Below are positions 25,991 through 35,305 of a stretch of DNA of 49,157 nucleotides, in pieces. Each line of letters begins with the position of its first letter. Within the stretch, counting starts at the first letter, position 1. The DNA is taken from positions 1-49,157 of the forward strand of contig JAFWYM010000026.1 in NCBI GenBank assembly GCA_017517705.1, read 5' to 3'. The position numbers were made by a program, and so were the translations under genes. A model generated the notes under the pieces. It was not told the origin of the DNA. It saw nothing but the letters and a program-made list of their open reading frames with translations, and searched no databases. The stretch comes from Alistipes sp. GTDB taxonomy: Bacteria > Bacteroidota > Bacteroidia > Bacteroidales > Rikenellaceae.

Positions 25991-28069
25991 ATGAAAAGAG
26001 CACTATTTTTCGCCTCACTTTTGGCGATCTTCGCACAGAGCTGCGCTAATGATTTCAACGAGGAGAACATCGCTCCCGAGCAGAAGACAACGATCAAGGT
26101 TGCTGTAGACCTCGACGAGGAGACACGCACATATCTCGGCGCCGACAATAAGATTCACTGGGCTGAGAGCAACGAGCAGCTCAACGTCATCTACTATGCC
26201 GATGATAACTCTGCATCGCGTCGTCAGACTCCTACACACGCCGACTATACGATCAACGAGAATGGCAGCATCCTCTTCACTGCCGACTTCTCGACAACTG
26301 ATGGCGCTACGAGCTACACTATGGGTGCCTTCTACCCCTATGCCTATAAGTCTGTAACATCATCTATCTCGCTCTCGGTGCCTCAGACGCAGACACCTAC
26401 GGCCGAGAGCTTCGATCCCGCAACCGACATCCTCGTGTCTAAGGAGCCCGCTGTTGTTGAGGGTACGCCCGAGACGGTTAAGCTAACCTTTGCGCGTATG
26501 GTCGCCTTTGCGAAGATGACAATCAAGGGTATAGGCGCAGGCGAGATTATCGAGAAGGTGACATTCTCATCGTCAGCGAAGCCTGTAGGTGCTGTGGAGT
26601 TCAAGGTACATGAGGCTGCCACGGTAGAGAATGCTAAGTGGTACAATAACTTCGAGGATATCACCATCACGCGCGAGAGTTGGGTTGCTACGGGTGAGGA
26701 TGTGGTATGGATGACCACCGTACCTACCGATCTTAGTGGCAAAGAGTTTACCGTTACGGTTGTTACCGATAAGTATACCTATGCCAAGAGCGTTGACCTC
26801 ACGGGCAAGAGTCTCACGTTCGAGCGTGCTAATGTTGCCGTATTCTCGGTTGCCGGCCTCGAGCGTCAGGAGAAGCCTAAGGCGTATAAGCTCCTTACGG
26901 ACATCAACGAGCTTAACGCTGGCGATCAGATTGTTATCGCCACAAAGGCATCGGCATCATCTTCGGCTAAGATGCTCTCTACTACCGCTTCAGGTAGTAG
27001 CCTCCAGCATACCGAGAGTATGACTATCTCTGATGGCCCCGAGATTCTTCCTGCCAATATCCCTGCCGGTGCCGCCATCTTTGATGTCGAGGTGGGTGTC
27101 TCAGCAGGCACATTTGCCCTCAAGGAGGTTAACAGCGGCTACCTATATGGTGTATATGATTCTGAAAATTGGTCTAATACTCTATCGTTCAAGCCCGAGA
27201 AGGATGCCTCAGCATCGTGGGATATATCGCTTGCAAGTGGTAATGTCGCTTGGATTGGAACCTTCGAGTACGATGGCGCGACGACGATGCGCTATGTAAA
27301 TTACTACTACAGCAGTAGGTTTAACTTTAGCGGCTCTACAAGCTCAGTATATATCTACTACCTCGATGGTGAGGCCAGTGGAGATGAGGGTGGCGAGGAG
27401 CCTGTCACAACACCCCTTGCTACACCCGTAGTTACAGCCACAGCCGAGGGTGACGTTGTTACCGTAACGTGGGCAGCTATCAACGGCGCTAAGGATTATA
27501 CCGTCACATGTGGCGATGTAACCACTACTGTTGAGGCTACAACCGCTACCTTCGAGGGTGTTGCGGCTGGTACCTATGACGTTGAGGTCGTAGCTAACCC
27601 TGAGGATGCTACTATCAATACAGCCTCTGAGGCGGGTATGACCACTGTTACTGTTGAGGCTGCTGCGGATGCCGAGACGCAGACCATAGAGATTACGTTC
27701 CCTGTGGAGGGTGCTGTTAGCAGTAACACTGTAGGTACTATCTATGAGGGCGATGTCAAAATCTCTTCAACAGGCTCGTGGAGAACAGATAACGTTGATG
27801 GTCGTGACGCAATCTACATCGGTCGCACAACATCTCACGAACTTCGTATCGAGGCACAGAATGGCAAGACCATCACCAAGATTACGCTTACAGCCCCTGT
27901 GGGATACCTTTTGGATCTTAAGGCTAAGGAGTCTGATGGATTTTCTACACAGACATTCGCTTCAGTAACAGAGGCTGTATGGGTTGGCCAGTGTAAGTCG
28001 CGTGTTGTATTCACTGCAGTAGGTACTTCTCATTCGAATATTGGATCTATTGTTGTAGAATATAAGTAG
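25991..28069 (+). CDS. Fimbrillin-like lipoprotein with FN3 domain
   Basis: 692 residues from the ATG at 25991, chosen because it gives MKRALFFASLLAIFAQSC (Cys18); the longer ORF start at 25883 overlaps the microprotein gene. Residues about 30-290 fit the fimbrillin family (Mfa1/FimA fold; GAFYPYAYKS, VKLTFARMVAFAKMTIKGIG). A beta-rich segment follows (about 300-465, YKLLTDINELNAGDQIVIAT). Residues about 480-570 form a fibronectin type III domain (PVVTATAEGDVVTVTWAAI). The C-terminal 110 residues are another beta domain. It may act as a surface adhesin or fimbrial subunit. It is the second gene after the 45-residue microprotein and is followed by two terminators. Confidence 0.82.
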   Translation: MKRALFFASLLAIFAQSCANDFNEENIAPEQKTTIKVAVDLDEETRTYLGADNKIHWAESNEQLNVIYYADDNSASRRQTPTHADYTINENGSILFTADFSTTDGATSYTMGAFYPYAYKSVTSSISLSVPQTQTPTAESFDPATDILVSKEPAVVEGTPETVKLTFARMVAFAKMTIKGIGAGEIIEKVTFSSSAKPVGAVEFKVHEAATVENAKWYNNFEDITITRESWVATGEDVVWMTTVPTDLSGKEFTVTVVTDKYTYAKSVDLTGKSLTFERANVAVFSVAGLERQEKPKAYKLLTDINELNAGDQIVIATKASASSSAKMLSTTASGSSLQHTESMTISDGPEILPANIPAGAAIFDVEVGVSAGTFALKEVNSGYLYGVYDSENWSNTLSFKPEKDASASWDISLASGNVAWIGTFEYDGATTMRYVNYYYSSRFNFSGSTSSVYIYYLDGEASGDEGGEEPVTTPLATPVVTATAEGDVVTVTWAAINGAKDYTVTCGDVTTTVEATTATFEGVAAGTYDVEVVANPEDATINTASEAGMTTVTVEAAADAETQTIEITFPVEGAVSSNTVGTIYEGDVKISSTGSWRTDNVDGRDAIYIGRTTSHELRIEAQNGKTITKITLTAPVGYLLDLKAKESDGFSTQTFASVTEAVWVGQCKSRVVFTAVGTSHSNIGSIVVEYK

Positions 28070-28102
28070 TTTAGCGTGGTCGGGGCCTAAGTCCCCCTAC
28101 CC

Positions 28103-28156
28103 AAAAAAAGTGCGAATGGGCTGTACGCTTAAGTACGGCTCATTCGCACTCTTTTT
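28103..28156. terminator. Bidirectional terminator after the fimbrillin-like gene
   Basis: AGTGCGAATG pairs with CATTCGCACT around an inner stem GGGCTGTAC/GTACGGCT, flanked by an A-tract and TTTTT. The inner part is shared with the terminator at 6547-6600. The rest of 28157-28281 shows nothing. Confidence 0.85.
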
Positions 28157-28281
28157 ATTGCGCGTGTTGTATCTGCTAAACGTGAGGCGTGCGACAGCAT
28201 GCTCAGCACCGAGACCTACACTGATGCTAAATTAGTCTTGTGCAAAGGGCGCTTTTGTAGCGACGACGAAAGAGACAATAA

Positions 28282-28313
28282 GGGGCTGACTAAAAAGTAA
28301 CTTAGTCAGCCCC
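28282..28313. terminator. Repeat-family hairpin, copy E
   Basis: GGGGCTGACTAA/TTAGTCAGCCCC; the exact reverse complement of 22703-22734. It lies 40 nt beyond the stop of the minus-strand LRR gene and has no MITE next to it. Confidence 0.8.
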
Positions 28314-28352
28314 CTGATATTCACTTTATGATTATATAATATTACGCGACCA

Positions 28353-29852
28353 CTACTTGTAGCTTATGACATCGTGGTTGTCGAGCTTAAGGTCTACAAT
28401 CGACTGGCCCTCCTGCAAGTAGAGTACCTCGAGGGGGTTACCCTGGAGATAGAGTGCATCGAGATTGAGGTTATTGCTGCAGTCCATAGTGGTAAGCTCG
28501 CAGTCGTTAGCTACAAGCGACTCGAGGAGTGTGAGTGCCGATACCTCAAGGGTAGTAATCTGTGTATTGGCGCACTCCAGGTCGGTCATCTTGGTACAGC
28601 TATTAGCCTCAACGGCTGTATAGCCATTGCCACCGCAGTGCAGGTAGGACAGCTCGGGGTAGGCGTTCACGTTGAGTGTGCCCGTGAGGTAGTTGTTGCT
28701 ACAGTCGAGCTTCTTAAGAAGCGTGCAACCCTCGATGTTGAGCTCCGTGAGTAGGTTGCGCTGGCAGGTGATGGCCGTGAGCATCTTGTTCTTGCTAAGG
28801 TCGAGCGTAGAGATATTGTTGGCATAGCACTCGAGCATATTAAGCTTGGGCAGTGTGCTAAGGTCGAGCGACGTGATGCTATTCTCGTAGCAACCAAGCG
28901 TGATAAGCTCGGGCAGACCCTCAAGGTTGAGCGAGATGATGTCGTTAGTGCCGATAGCAGCAATCTGCAACTTAGGACAGTTGTCAAACTTGATATCCTT
29001 GAGGTTGTTGATGCGCAGGTCGAGGTATACGAGCTCGGGGAAGCCGCTCACGTCGAGCGTCGTAATCTTATTGTTATACGCCTGGAGGAAGCTGAGGTTA
29101 TCGCAGCCCGTGACGTATAGCTTCTCGATCTTGTTAGAGTAGGCATAGAGCCACTTCAGTGCCTTACATCCCGTGACATTAAGCTCGGTGATGACGTTGT
29201 AGCAGCAATCTACATACTCGAGCTTCTCGAGACCGCTGAGGTCGAGCTTCTCGATGGCGTTGAGGTCGCAGTCGAGGTTGACGAGGTTGACGAACATCTC
29301 GATACCCTTGAGCGAGGTGATAGGCTCGCGGGTATCCTCATCCTCGTACGTGAGAACCATATCTGTCACCTTGGCAGCCTCCTCGGCCGAGATCTTACCA
29401 TCGCCATTGAAGTCGAAGTTGGTGAGGACGATCTGCTCGAATACGGGGCACTCGAAGAGTGACGTTACGTCCGAGCTGGCGTCGCGCGAGGCCTGCTCCA
29501 CGGGGATCTCCTTCTCGGCACGTGAGTTGCCCGTAGTGGCAATGATACGTATTGAGCCCTTACGGATATCCTCACTTTTGTTCTCACGAGCACTGATAGT
29601 CAGGGTATTACCATCGCGGTGGATGGCGAGCCACGATGTGGCATTAACATGATCCCAAGCCTCGGCGTCGGTGCTAACCTCGAGGGTGACGGCATCGCCA
29701 TAAGAGTTGAGCGAGAGGCTCTCGGGAGTTACGCTAAGTGTGATCTCCACGGGGGTAGGAGTGTTGGGTGTCTCGGTGTCATTGTCGGTACACGATGAGA
29801 CGAAGATGCTAAATAGTATAGCAAATGCAAAAATATATCTCTTAGCTGTCAT
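28353..29852 (-). CDS. Lipoprotein with BACON-like domain, EF-hand loop and leucine-rich repeats
   Basis: 499 residues, lipobox Cys21 (FVSSC). Residues about 35-122 are BACON-like (ATSWLAIHRDGNTLTISARE, EIPVEQAS). Residues 147-158 form a canonical EF-hand calcium loop (DFNGDGKISAEE), followed by LRRs from about 180 to 490 of the type LDLSTLPKLNMLECYANNI, rich in Cys and Asn. Surface adhesion is the likely role. Its start is 11 nt after the FISUMP lipoprotein stop, so it is the second gene of that operon. The single EF-hand suggests calcium-dependent folding of the LRR cap; that is inference. Confidence 0.85.
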   Translation of the reverse strand: MTAKRYIFAFAILFSIFVSSCTDNDTETPNTPTPVEITLSVTPESLSLNSYGDAVTLEVSTDAEAWDHVNATSWLAIHRDGNTLTISARENKSEDIRKGSIRIIATTGNSRAEKEIPVEQASRDASSDVTSLFECPVFEQIVLTNFDFNGDGKISAEEAAKVTDMVLTYEDEDTREPITSLKGIEMFVNLVNLDCDLNAIEKLDLSGLEKLEYVDCCYNVITELNVTGCKALKWLYAYSNKIEKLYVTGCDNLSFLQAYNNKITTLDVSGFPELVYLDLRINNLKDIKFDNCPKLQIAAIGTNDIISLNLEGLPELITLGCYENSITSLDLSTLPKLNMLECYANNISTLDLSKNKMLTAITCQRNLLTELNIEGCTLLKKLDCSNNYLTGTLNVNAYPELSYLHCGGNGYTAVEANSCTKMTDLECANTQITTLEVSALTLLESLVANDCELTTMDCSNNLNLDALYLQGNPLEVLYLQEGQSIVDLKLDNHDVISYK

Positions 29853-29863
29853 AATCCTCTATA

Positions 29864-32380
29864 TTAGTATGCCTTAACACATCTTACGTTATAACCATTA
29901 GCCCAGCCTGCACCACCACCTGCGTTGTAGTATGGGTCGTTGTAGGTGAAGCAGTATGCTGTCTCTGCTACCTCGAGCTCCGAACTCCAAATCTTAACAA
30001 AGCCCGTGTCGTTTTGTACGCTCATAAGGGCGCCACCATCAGCGGGGTGTGCGCTACGATAGCCTGCCGAGGGGAACCATACGCTGCTACCATCTGCTGC
30101 TGTGTGTACAAATCCCTTATAGTCTGTAGGTACGCAATTGGTCGATACGAGCGATACCCACATAGCCTTGCGAGGTACCTGGTAGCCTACGGGGCATGGG
30201 TCGTAGTTGCTCTTCTGGAAGGTGCGCCATAGGCTGAGCTCCGAGTCGTAGAGGATGTTGTTCTTCTCGCTACCAAGCGTATTCTTATCCACCCAGCTGG
30301 GCTTATTAGCGTTAATGTCCCCATAGTGGAAGGTCATAGGGTTAGCCGTGGCGTCGGCAATAGAGACACTTGTAGCCGACATAGTCCACTGTGCCTGTGT
30401 ATATGCGGGGTTGCAGACGGTAAGCGTAGAGCTATTCTGGAAAGGCTCTACAATATTTACCCAGCCACCAGCCTCTGCGTCGCGTGCGCGCTCCTCCTTA
30501 GTGTCGCCAATGAACGGATCCTTGCGTCCCCACTGGTAGTAGAGGCCGAAGGTCTCATAGCCACCCTGAGCTGTAGCCGACGTAGCGCCGAGGTTACGAT
30601 CCATGCAGTAGTAGCCGTCGGTGAGGCCTCCGCTCTGAGGTATAGCATTATTCTGGAAGTCGATAATCTCGGGCTTATCCGTGAGCCAGATGTGCCAAGA
30701 CCATACGATGGCGCCATTGGCGTCGAAGGCTGCAAGGAGGGCGTTACCCTTATGCTCCGAGGCGGTGAAGGTTACAAGACCATCGGCATAAGAGATGTCC
30801 GAAACGAGTGCATTACCACTCTCGCCCGCAACGGTCGATGTCCAAAGCCAGTCAACCTTCGCGATGTCGTTGATGAGGGTATTATCCACACGACGCGTCT
30901 TGAAGGTGTACTCGCCAGCCTGGTGTACCATATAGCAGTTAGCATAGCCGAGCTTCGAGAGGTCGTTACCGTCGTTCTGGTGTCCCTCCCAAGTGATGGC
31001 GTCGTACTTGGCAACCTTATTGCGCTCGACGGTGATGCCATCAAGTTCTATGCTGTATGTCTGTCCCGAGGTGGCCTCGAGTGTGAGTGTGAAGCCTTCT
31101 GTGTAGTTCTCGGCGGGAACAACGAAGCGGATTGTTGCGCCAGCCTCGAGGCTGAGACCTGCACTACCGCAGTCGAAGATGGCATCCTTCGATGCATCCG
31201 CGCCGAGCGATAGGCGGGGAGTCTCCGTAGCCATATCTACTACTCCGGCACCCGTAAGGCGACGGTTGTTCTTGCCCGAGAGGGTCGCCTTGCGGAGGTT
31301 CTGCGGGCCGGTGATATCAACGCTAACAACGCCTGCGAGGTAGTTGAAGGCGAGGGTGTTGGTCTCCGACTTAGCGACAGCGGGGTTGATGGCGCTAAGA
31401 AGCGATTTGTTGCCCTGAGTTGTGGGGATTGATACACGCATAGAGTTGCCACTAACACCATTTACCGATGTGGATGATGTTGATGCGAGGTACAACTCTG
31501 CTGATGCCATGGGGCCAAACTCGCCCTTGGCGCTGTCGGCAATCTGTACGGGTGTGCCGTTAACGTAGATAACCGACGCATTACTCCAGGTATGTGCTAC
31601 GCCATTGGCGTCGTTCTCCATCGTTGCGGTGATGTAGGTAGGAGGCACAGCGTCGGGCTCATAGTTGATCTTCGTGCTTAGGCTCTCGCCACGGAGAATC
31701 TCCATGCCACCAATCTCGATGCCACTCATAATCTGGTCGTCAGCACCATAGAGCGTGACTACGAAGCCTGAGTAGATGGCTGCGGGGAGGCTGATGGCGA
31801 ACTTTGCGGGAAGCTGCACGCCGTTGTCGTCAGAGTATGTTATGGTGCGTGAGCCATCCTCACCAAGGACGAACTTGGGGTTGCCAACGAAGTTAAGGTC
31901 TACGCTACCCTCGCCTGCAAGAGCAGTGTCGAGCGATGTCACGGTGGCGCGCTTGATGCTGCCGTAACCCTCAACGTCAAGAACGAGGTTACCCATAAGG
32001 TTCTTGAACACAAGGTTTGTAGTTGTGCTGCATGCAACCATAGGCTGTGTCATGGTGATAGCTGTACCCTGCACCTCGGGGAGTGTAAGGCTAAGCGTAG
32101 TGCCATTGATTGAGCCACTACCGAAGTCGTAGGCACCATAGTAGCTCTCGGCTACAGCCACATTCTCGATTGTGATAGTCGAGGTCTCGCCCTCGTCTGC
32201 AACATACGTGGCACCATTGATGACAATCTCATCGCCCTGATGCCACTCGCGGCCATTCTCCAGCGTAGCGTAGATGGTCGCCTTCTCATCTGCCGGTGTC
32301 TTTGTCGGCTCCTTTTCACAAGATGTTAGCACGCCAAACAAAGCGGCTACCATCGCAAACGGTAAAATGTTGTGTTTCAT
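29864..32380 (-). CDS. Lipoprotein with two fimbrillin-like regions and a C-terminal FISUMP domain
   Basis: 838 residues, lipobox Cys21 (GVLTSC). Two successive fimbrillin-like regions (about 35-245 and 250-470) each contain the order LVFKNLMGNLVLDVEG or LAFNYLAGVVSVDITG. The C-terminal part (about 600-838) is a Fibrobacter succinogenes major paralogous (FISUMP) domain: YYCMDRNLGATS, LYYQWGRKDPF, YDPCPVGYQVPRK and NGYNVRCVKAY. FISUMP domains occur on exported proteins of Fibrobacteres and Bacteroidetes; their role is not established. It is the first gene of an operon with the LRR lipoprotein and has a full consensus promoter. Confidence 0.85.
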   Translation of the reverse strand: MKHNILPFAMVAALFGVLTSCEKEPTKTPADEKATIYATLENGREWHQGDEIVINGATYVADEGETSTITIENVAVAESYYGAYDFGSGSINGTTLSLTLPEVQGTAITMTQPMVACSTTTNLVFKNLMGNLVLDVEGYGSIKRATVTSLDTALAGEGSVDLNFVGNPKFVLGEDGSRTITYSDDNGVQLPAKFAISLPAAIYSGFVVTLYGADDQIMSGIEIGGMEILRGESLSTKINYEPDAVPPTYITATMENDANGVAHTWSNASVIYVNGTPVQIADSAKGEFGPMASAELYLASTSSTSVNGVSGNSMRVSIPTTQGNKSLLSAINPAVAKSETNTLAFNYLAGVVSVDITGPQNLRKATLSGKNNRRLTGAGVVDMATETPRLSLGADASKDAIFDCGSAGLSLEAGATIRFVVPAENYTEGFTLTLEATSGQTYSIELDGITVERNKVAKYDAITWEGHQNDGNDLSKLGYANCYMVHQAGEYTFKTRRVDNTLINDIAKVDWLWTSTVAGESGNALVSDISYADGLVTFTASEHKGNALLAAFDANGAIVWSWHIWLTDKPEIIDFQNNAIPQSGGLTDGYYCMDRNLGATSATAQGGYETFGLYYQWGRKDPFIGDTKEERARDAEAGGWVNIVEPFQNSSTLTVCNPAYTQAQWTMSATSVSIADATANPMTFHYGDINANKPSWVDKNTLGSEKNNILYDSELSLWRTFQKSNYDPCPVGYQVPRKAMWVSLVSTNCVPTDYKGFVHTAADGSSVWFPSAGYRSAHPADGGALMSVQNDTGFVKIWSSELEVAETAYCFTYNDPYYNAGGGAGWANGYNVRCVKAY

Positions 32381-32479
32381 TAGTTTGTAATTGTTTGTAT
32401 TCTACGACAGATATTGCAGTGTGGCTGAAATATCTGCCATCGTGATTGTAATAATGTTGTCATTATGTTTTTGGACGTA

Positions 32480-32509
32480 CAAAGATATAAACATTTATCA
32501 TAAAAGCAA
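32480..32509 (-). promoter_or_regulatory. Promoter of the FISUMP/LRR operon
   Basis: On the minus strand: TTG (32509-32507), 19-nt spacer, TATCTTTG (32487-32480). The leader of about 90 nt holds a hairpin at 32408-32436 (CAGATATT, then AATATCTG after an inner CAG/CTG stem). Nothing else is seen in 32510-32641. Confidence 0.7.
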
Positions 32510-32641
32510 ATATAAGATAACGCAAATAATGGGACTATTTTGGACATATTATTACCCTCTTTTTGCACTCCGCCATCTATTCAATTGTGGTCAATAGATA
32601 GTCGCAGCAAGAGTGTTGTTGAAAAAAATAGATGTTTCTTA

Positions 32642-32671
32642 TTGCGTATTGCAAAAATTTAATTATCTTTG
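32642..32671 (+). promoter_or_regulatory. Promoter of the tRNA gene
   Basis: TTG (32642-32644), 19-nt spacer, TATCTTTG (32664-32671). A small hairpin AACGT/ACGTT (32680-32693) ends exactly one base before the mature tRNA 5' end, possibly marking the processing site. Confidence 0.75.
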
Positions 32672-32693
32672 CACCGCGAAACGTGAAAACGTT

Positions 32694-32767
<74 letters not shown>

Positions 32768-32772
32768 CAAAA

Positions 32773-32806
32773 GGGGGATGACTAAAAAGTAACTTAGTCA
32801 TCCCCC
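32773..32806. terminator. Repeat-family hairpin, copy C, terminator of the tRNA
   Basis: GGGGGATGACTAA pairs with TTAGTCATCCCCC, flanked by AAAA (32769-32772) and TTTT (32807-32810), so it can act in both directions. It begins 6 nt after the tRNA. Confidence 0.85.
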
Positions 32807-32815
32807 TTTTGTTAA

Positions 32816-32935
32816 GAGGTTGAATAAAAAGATGTAGTTTTAGGCATGCGAAGCCCGAAAAAGCGGAGTTTACTTGGCGTAAATGAGCATTTTGAGGGCG
32901 AGCATAACGCAGAAATACACTTTTTATTCAGCCTC
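32816..32935 (+). mobile_element. MITE-like element, copy C
   Basis: 120 bp from GAGGTTGAATAAAAAG to CTTTTTATTCAGCCTC. The terminal inverted repeats are about 16 bp with one mismatch. The interior matches copy B on the opposite strand. It lies 9 nt from hairpin C and ends 16 nt from the stop of the lipoprotein gene at 32952. No ORF of note inside. Confidence 0.85.
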
Positions 32936-32951
32936 CTTTTGTTTTTTTATG

Positions 32952-33878
32952 CTATTTGCGTGGCTCTATAGTGCCGGTAAACTGGAGCGCTATCGTGTCG
33001 CCCGTAGTCATCGTATAGTTTGCCGTAATGCTGTGTGTGATAGCACCCGTAGCAGTACTTACGACCGCAACAGTGGCGCTACCCTCCGTAATGCGTATGA
33101 AGTCTTCATGACCGGCAAGCAGGATGTAGGTATACTGCTGGTCGCTGGTCATCGACGAGCCATCACCCAACGGGTAGGTGCCAGAGGGCAGGTACTCACC
33201 TTCAAGAGGCGAGTAGAAGTCGATAAAGAGCGTGTGACCCTTAACATTGTCGTAGAACGATACATAGTCGTTGCGAAGACCGTTTGTCTCCATGATGTCT
33301 ACGCTGGCGGTTATGTTGTCGACGAAACTATACGTGGCATCGCCTACGTATCCATTCGGGGTCTTGACCACAAGTGTGCTGGCTAAGGTGATATCACCCT
33401 TGCTGTTCTTCGCAGCACCATAAATCTCGTAGGTGGCACCCGCAATAAGTTCTGTTACCTCTATTGTCGTCGTGGTGTTGGCATCTGCCACGGTGCCCTT
33501 GAGCATGACATCCTCGCCTTTCAACGACGTTGTTGTCTGTATGGAGCATAGCCAGCGTACCTCCTCGGCATTGGCACTCGTAAGCTCGAATGAGATGCTG
33601 TTCTCGGCAATATCTATTGCTTTAAGCGATACTTCGGCTGCTGCCACATCGACATCATCATTGCCCTCGTTGCCATCATCGCTGTCATCTGTCTTGCCCC
33701 CATTGTTGCCCTCGTTGGGCTTGTCCATGTCGTCATCGGGGGTGCCATCGATATCTTCGTTGGGGAGCTTGCCGGGCTGGTTGTTGTTTGTACCTGTGCC
33801 CTTGCCGTCGTTACCCTCCTCGCACGCTGCGATTGAGAGTGTGAGCATTATGAGTGTTAAAAATTTAATGAATCGCAT
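32952..33878 (-). CDS. Lipoprotein with acidic Gly/Asn linker and FN3-like domain
   Basis: 308 residues, lipobox Cys19 (SIAAC). A 60-residue acidic linker (about 20-80, NEGNNGGKTDDSDDGNEGND) is followed by a fibronectin-III-like domain (about 84-175, ENSISFELTSANAEEVRWLC) and a beta domain (about 178-308, YVSFYDNVKGHTLFIDFYSP; LPSGTYPLGDG). The beta domain resembles modules often found with FN3 in Bacteroidales lipoproteins, but I do not know its name. It starts 19 nt after the plsX stop codon, so it may ride on the ribosomal/lipid operon. No promoter of its own is seen. Confidence 0.75.
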   Translation of the reverse strand: MRFIKFLTLIMLTLSIAACEEGNDGKGTGTNNNQPGKLPNEDIDGTPDDDMDKPNEGNNGGKTDDSDDGNEGNDDVDVAAAEVSLKAIDIAENSISFELTSANAEEVRWLCSIQTTTSLKGEDVMLKGTVADANTTTTIEVTELIAGATYEIYGAAKNSKGDITLASTLVVKTPNGYVGDATYSFVDNITASVDIMETNGLRNDYVSFYDNVKGHTLFIDFYSPLEGEYLPSGTYPLGDGSSMTSDQQYTYILLAGHEDFIRITEGSATVAVVSTATGAITHSITANYTMTTGDTIALQFTGTIEPRK

Positions 33879-33897
33879 AGTTGTTAAGCTGTTGTGA

Positions 33898-34932
33898 TTA
33901 CTGGTTTGAACTATTTAGTGCCTCGCGCAGTTTCGCTGGGAAGTTACTCTTGATGTCGCGCTCCATGGAGCGTATCATGCTGCATATAGCACGTGCCGAC
34001 GAGCTGCCATGGCCAATCATCACGGGGGCATTTACGCCCATGACCTGGAGACCACCAACGCTCTCTGCGTTCATTGCATCCCAGAAGTCCTGCTGCCAGT
34101 ATAGCTTGGGCACAAGGCGGCCAAGTACGGGGCGCAGGAAGTTCTTCACGCGGGGCTTGCCACCTCCAAGGCGGAAGTTTATGCGGTAGAGTGCCTCGGC
34201 CATCTTCAGAAGGCTATTGCCCACGAAGGCGTCGGCAACGACAACATCGCCGATCTTGCCGGTGAAGATATACGACGCCTCGACATTGCCCACAAAGTTG
34301 TAGCGGCCGTCGGCCTTCATGAGGTCGTACGTAGCCTTAGACTGGGCATTGCCCTTGCCCTCCTCCTCGCCGATGTTCAGAAGTGCCACACGTGGGTTCT
34401 CCATCTGGAGTGCCGACTTAGCGTATATCGAGCCCAGCAGACCATATTGGGCCAATACCTCGGGCTTGGCGTCGACGTTGAGGCCCACGTCCATAAGTAC
34501 TGCGCGACGTATGCCGTGCTCAGCAGATACTGTGGGTATGAGCGTGGCGAGCACGGGGCGGATGACGCCCTCGATGGGCTTGATTACCTGCATCGAGCCT
34601 ACCATCATAGCACCTGTTGAGCCTGCGCTTGCGAAGCCATCGATCTTACCCTCGGCAAGGTCGCGAAATCCCACGGTGATGCTCGAGTCGCGCTTCGAGA
34701 CGAAGGCCTTGGCGGGATGGTCGCCCATCTCGATAACCTCCGTTGTTGCCACGATGTCGAAGTGCTCCTCGGGGCAGTTGTGTTTTTTGAGGAGCTCCAC
34801 GATGCGCGCCTTGTCGCCATAGAGAACTATGCGGCTATCCTTATCAATATGGTTGAGTGACATTACAGCACCCTCAATAGCCACCTCAGGGGCGAAGTCG
34901 CCACCCATAGCATCGATACCGATCTTTATCAT
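33898..34932 (-). CDS. plsX: Phosphate acyltransferase PlsX
   Basis: 344 residues; makes acyl-phosphate from acyl-ACP for phospholipid synthesis, working at the membrane surface. The start IGIDAMGGDFAPEVAIEGA is the family signature; FVSKRDSSITVGF and GFASAGSTGAMMVGSMQVI are further conserved blocks. Length is normal. The upstream neighbour is rpmF, the usual arrangement, but there is a terminator-like hairpin between them. Downstream, where fabH is usual in many bacteria, a lipoprotein gene follows. Confidence 0.94.
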   Translation of the reverse strand: MIKIGIDAMGGDFAPEVAIEGAVMSLNHIDKDSRIVLYGDKARIVELLKKHNCPEEHFDIVATTEVIEMGDHPAKAFVSKRDSSITVGFRDLAEGKIDGFASAGSTGAMMVGSMQVIKPIEGVIRPVLATLIPTVSAEHGIRRAVLMDVGLNVDAKPEVLAQYGLLGSIYAKSALQMENPRVALLNIGEEEGKGNAQSKATYDLMKADGRYNFVGNVEASYIFTGKIGDVVVADAFVGNSLLKMAEALYRINFRLGGGKPRVKNFLRPVLGRLVPKLYWQQDFWDAMNAESVGGLQVMGVNAPVMIGHGSSSARAICSMIRSMERDIKSNFPAKLREALNSSNQ

Positions 34933-34977
34933 AGGGATGTTAGTTTATGTTATACACGTAGTTGTAGCTTAGGTATT

Positions 34978-35012
34978 AAAAAAAGAAAAGCACTACCGTC
35001 GTGCGGTGTGCT
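34978..35012 (-). terminator. Terminator or attenuator between rpmF and plsX
   Basis: On the minus strand, AGCAC..CCG pairs with CGG..GTGCT around TCGTG, followed by a run of T (A-tract 34978-34988). It is 20 nt after the rpmF stop and would limit plsX expression unless bypassed. Confidence 0.65.
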
Positions 35013-35032
35013 CTTCTTCTCTTTGGTGAAGA

Positions 35033-35218
35033 CTACTCAGCTGCCTTCTTCTCGATAGCGAGCTTACCGCGGTAGAAGCCGCACTCGGGGCATACGCGGT
35101 GGTAGAGTACTGCTGAACCGCAGTTTGAGCAGGTTACTACAGTGGGAACTACTGCCTTGTAGTGAGTTCTTCTCTTGTCTCGACGTGTAGACGAAACTTT
35201 GTGTTTAGGATGTGCCAT
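35033..35218 (-). CDS. rpmF: 50S ribosomal protein L32
   Basis: 61 residues, normal for bL32. It starts MAHPKHKVSSTRRDKRRTHY, the conserved basic rRNA-binding N-terminus. Four cysteines (Cys30, Cys33, Cys43, Cys46; CSNC and CPEC) form a zinc ribbon. It sits between yceD and plsX as in most bacteria. Since the zinc-binding form is present, a zinc-independent paralogue elsewhere is possible. Confidence 0.96.
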   Translation of the reverse strand: MAHPKHKVSSTRRDKRRTHYKAVVPTVVTCSNCGSAVLYHRVCPECGFYRGKLAIEKKAAE

Positions 35219-35305
35219 ACTACAATATAATTTTTAAGTTTTTAAGTTTCTTTTTCAGCATCGCCTCGTGCCTGACGGATAGACCCGCAGCGTGCCTTAT
35301 ATCTC

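Noticed and set aside
17524-28069. A complete polysaccharide-utilisation locus
   Set aside because: No SusC, SusD, glycoside hydrolase or sensor/regulator gene is found between 17.5 and 28 kb.
32381-32436. Short ORF (12 codons) in the FISUMP leader as a third microprotein
   Set aside because: No similarity to the two microproteins and too short; the bases are explained by a hairpin.
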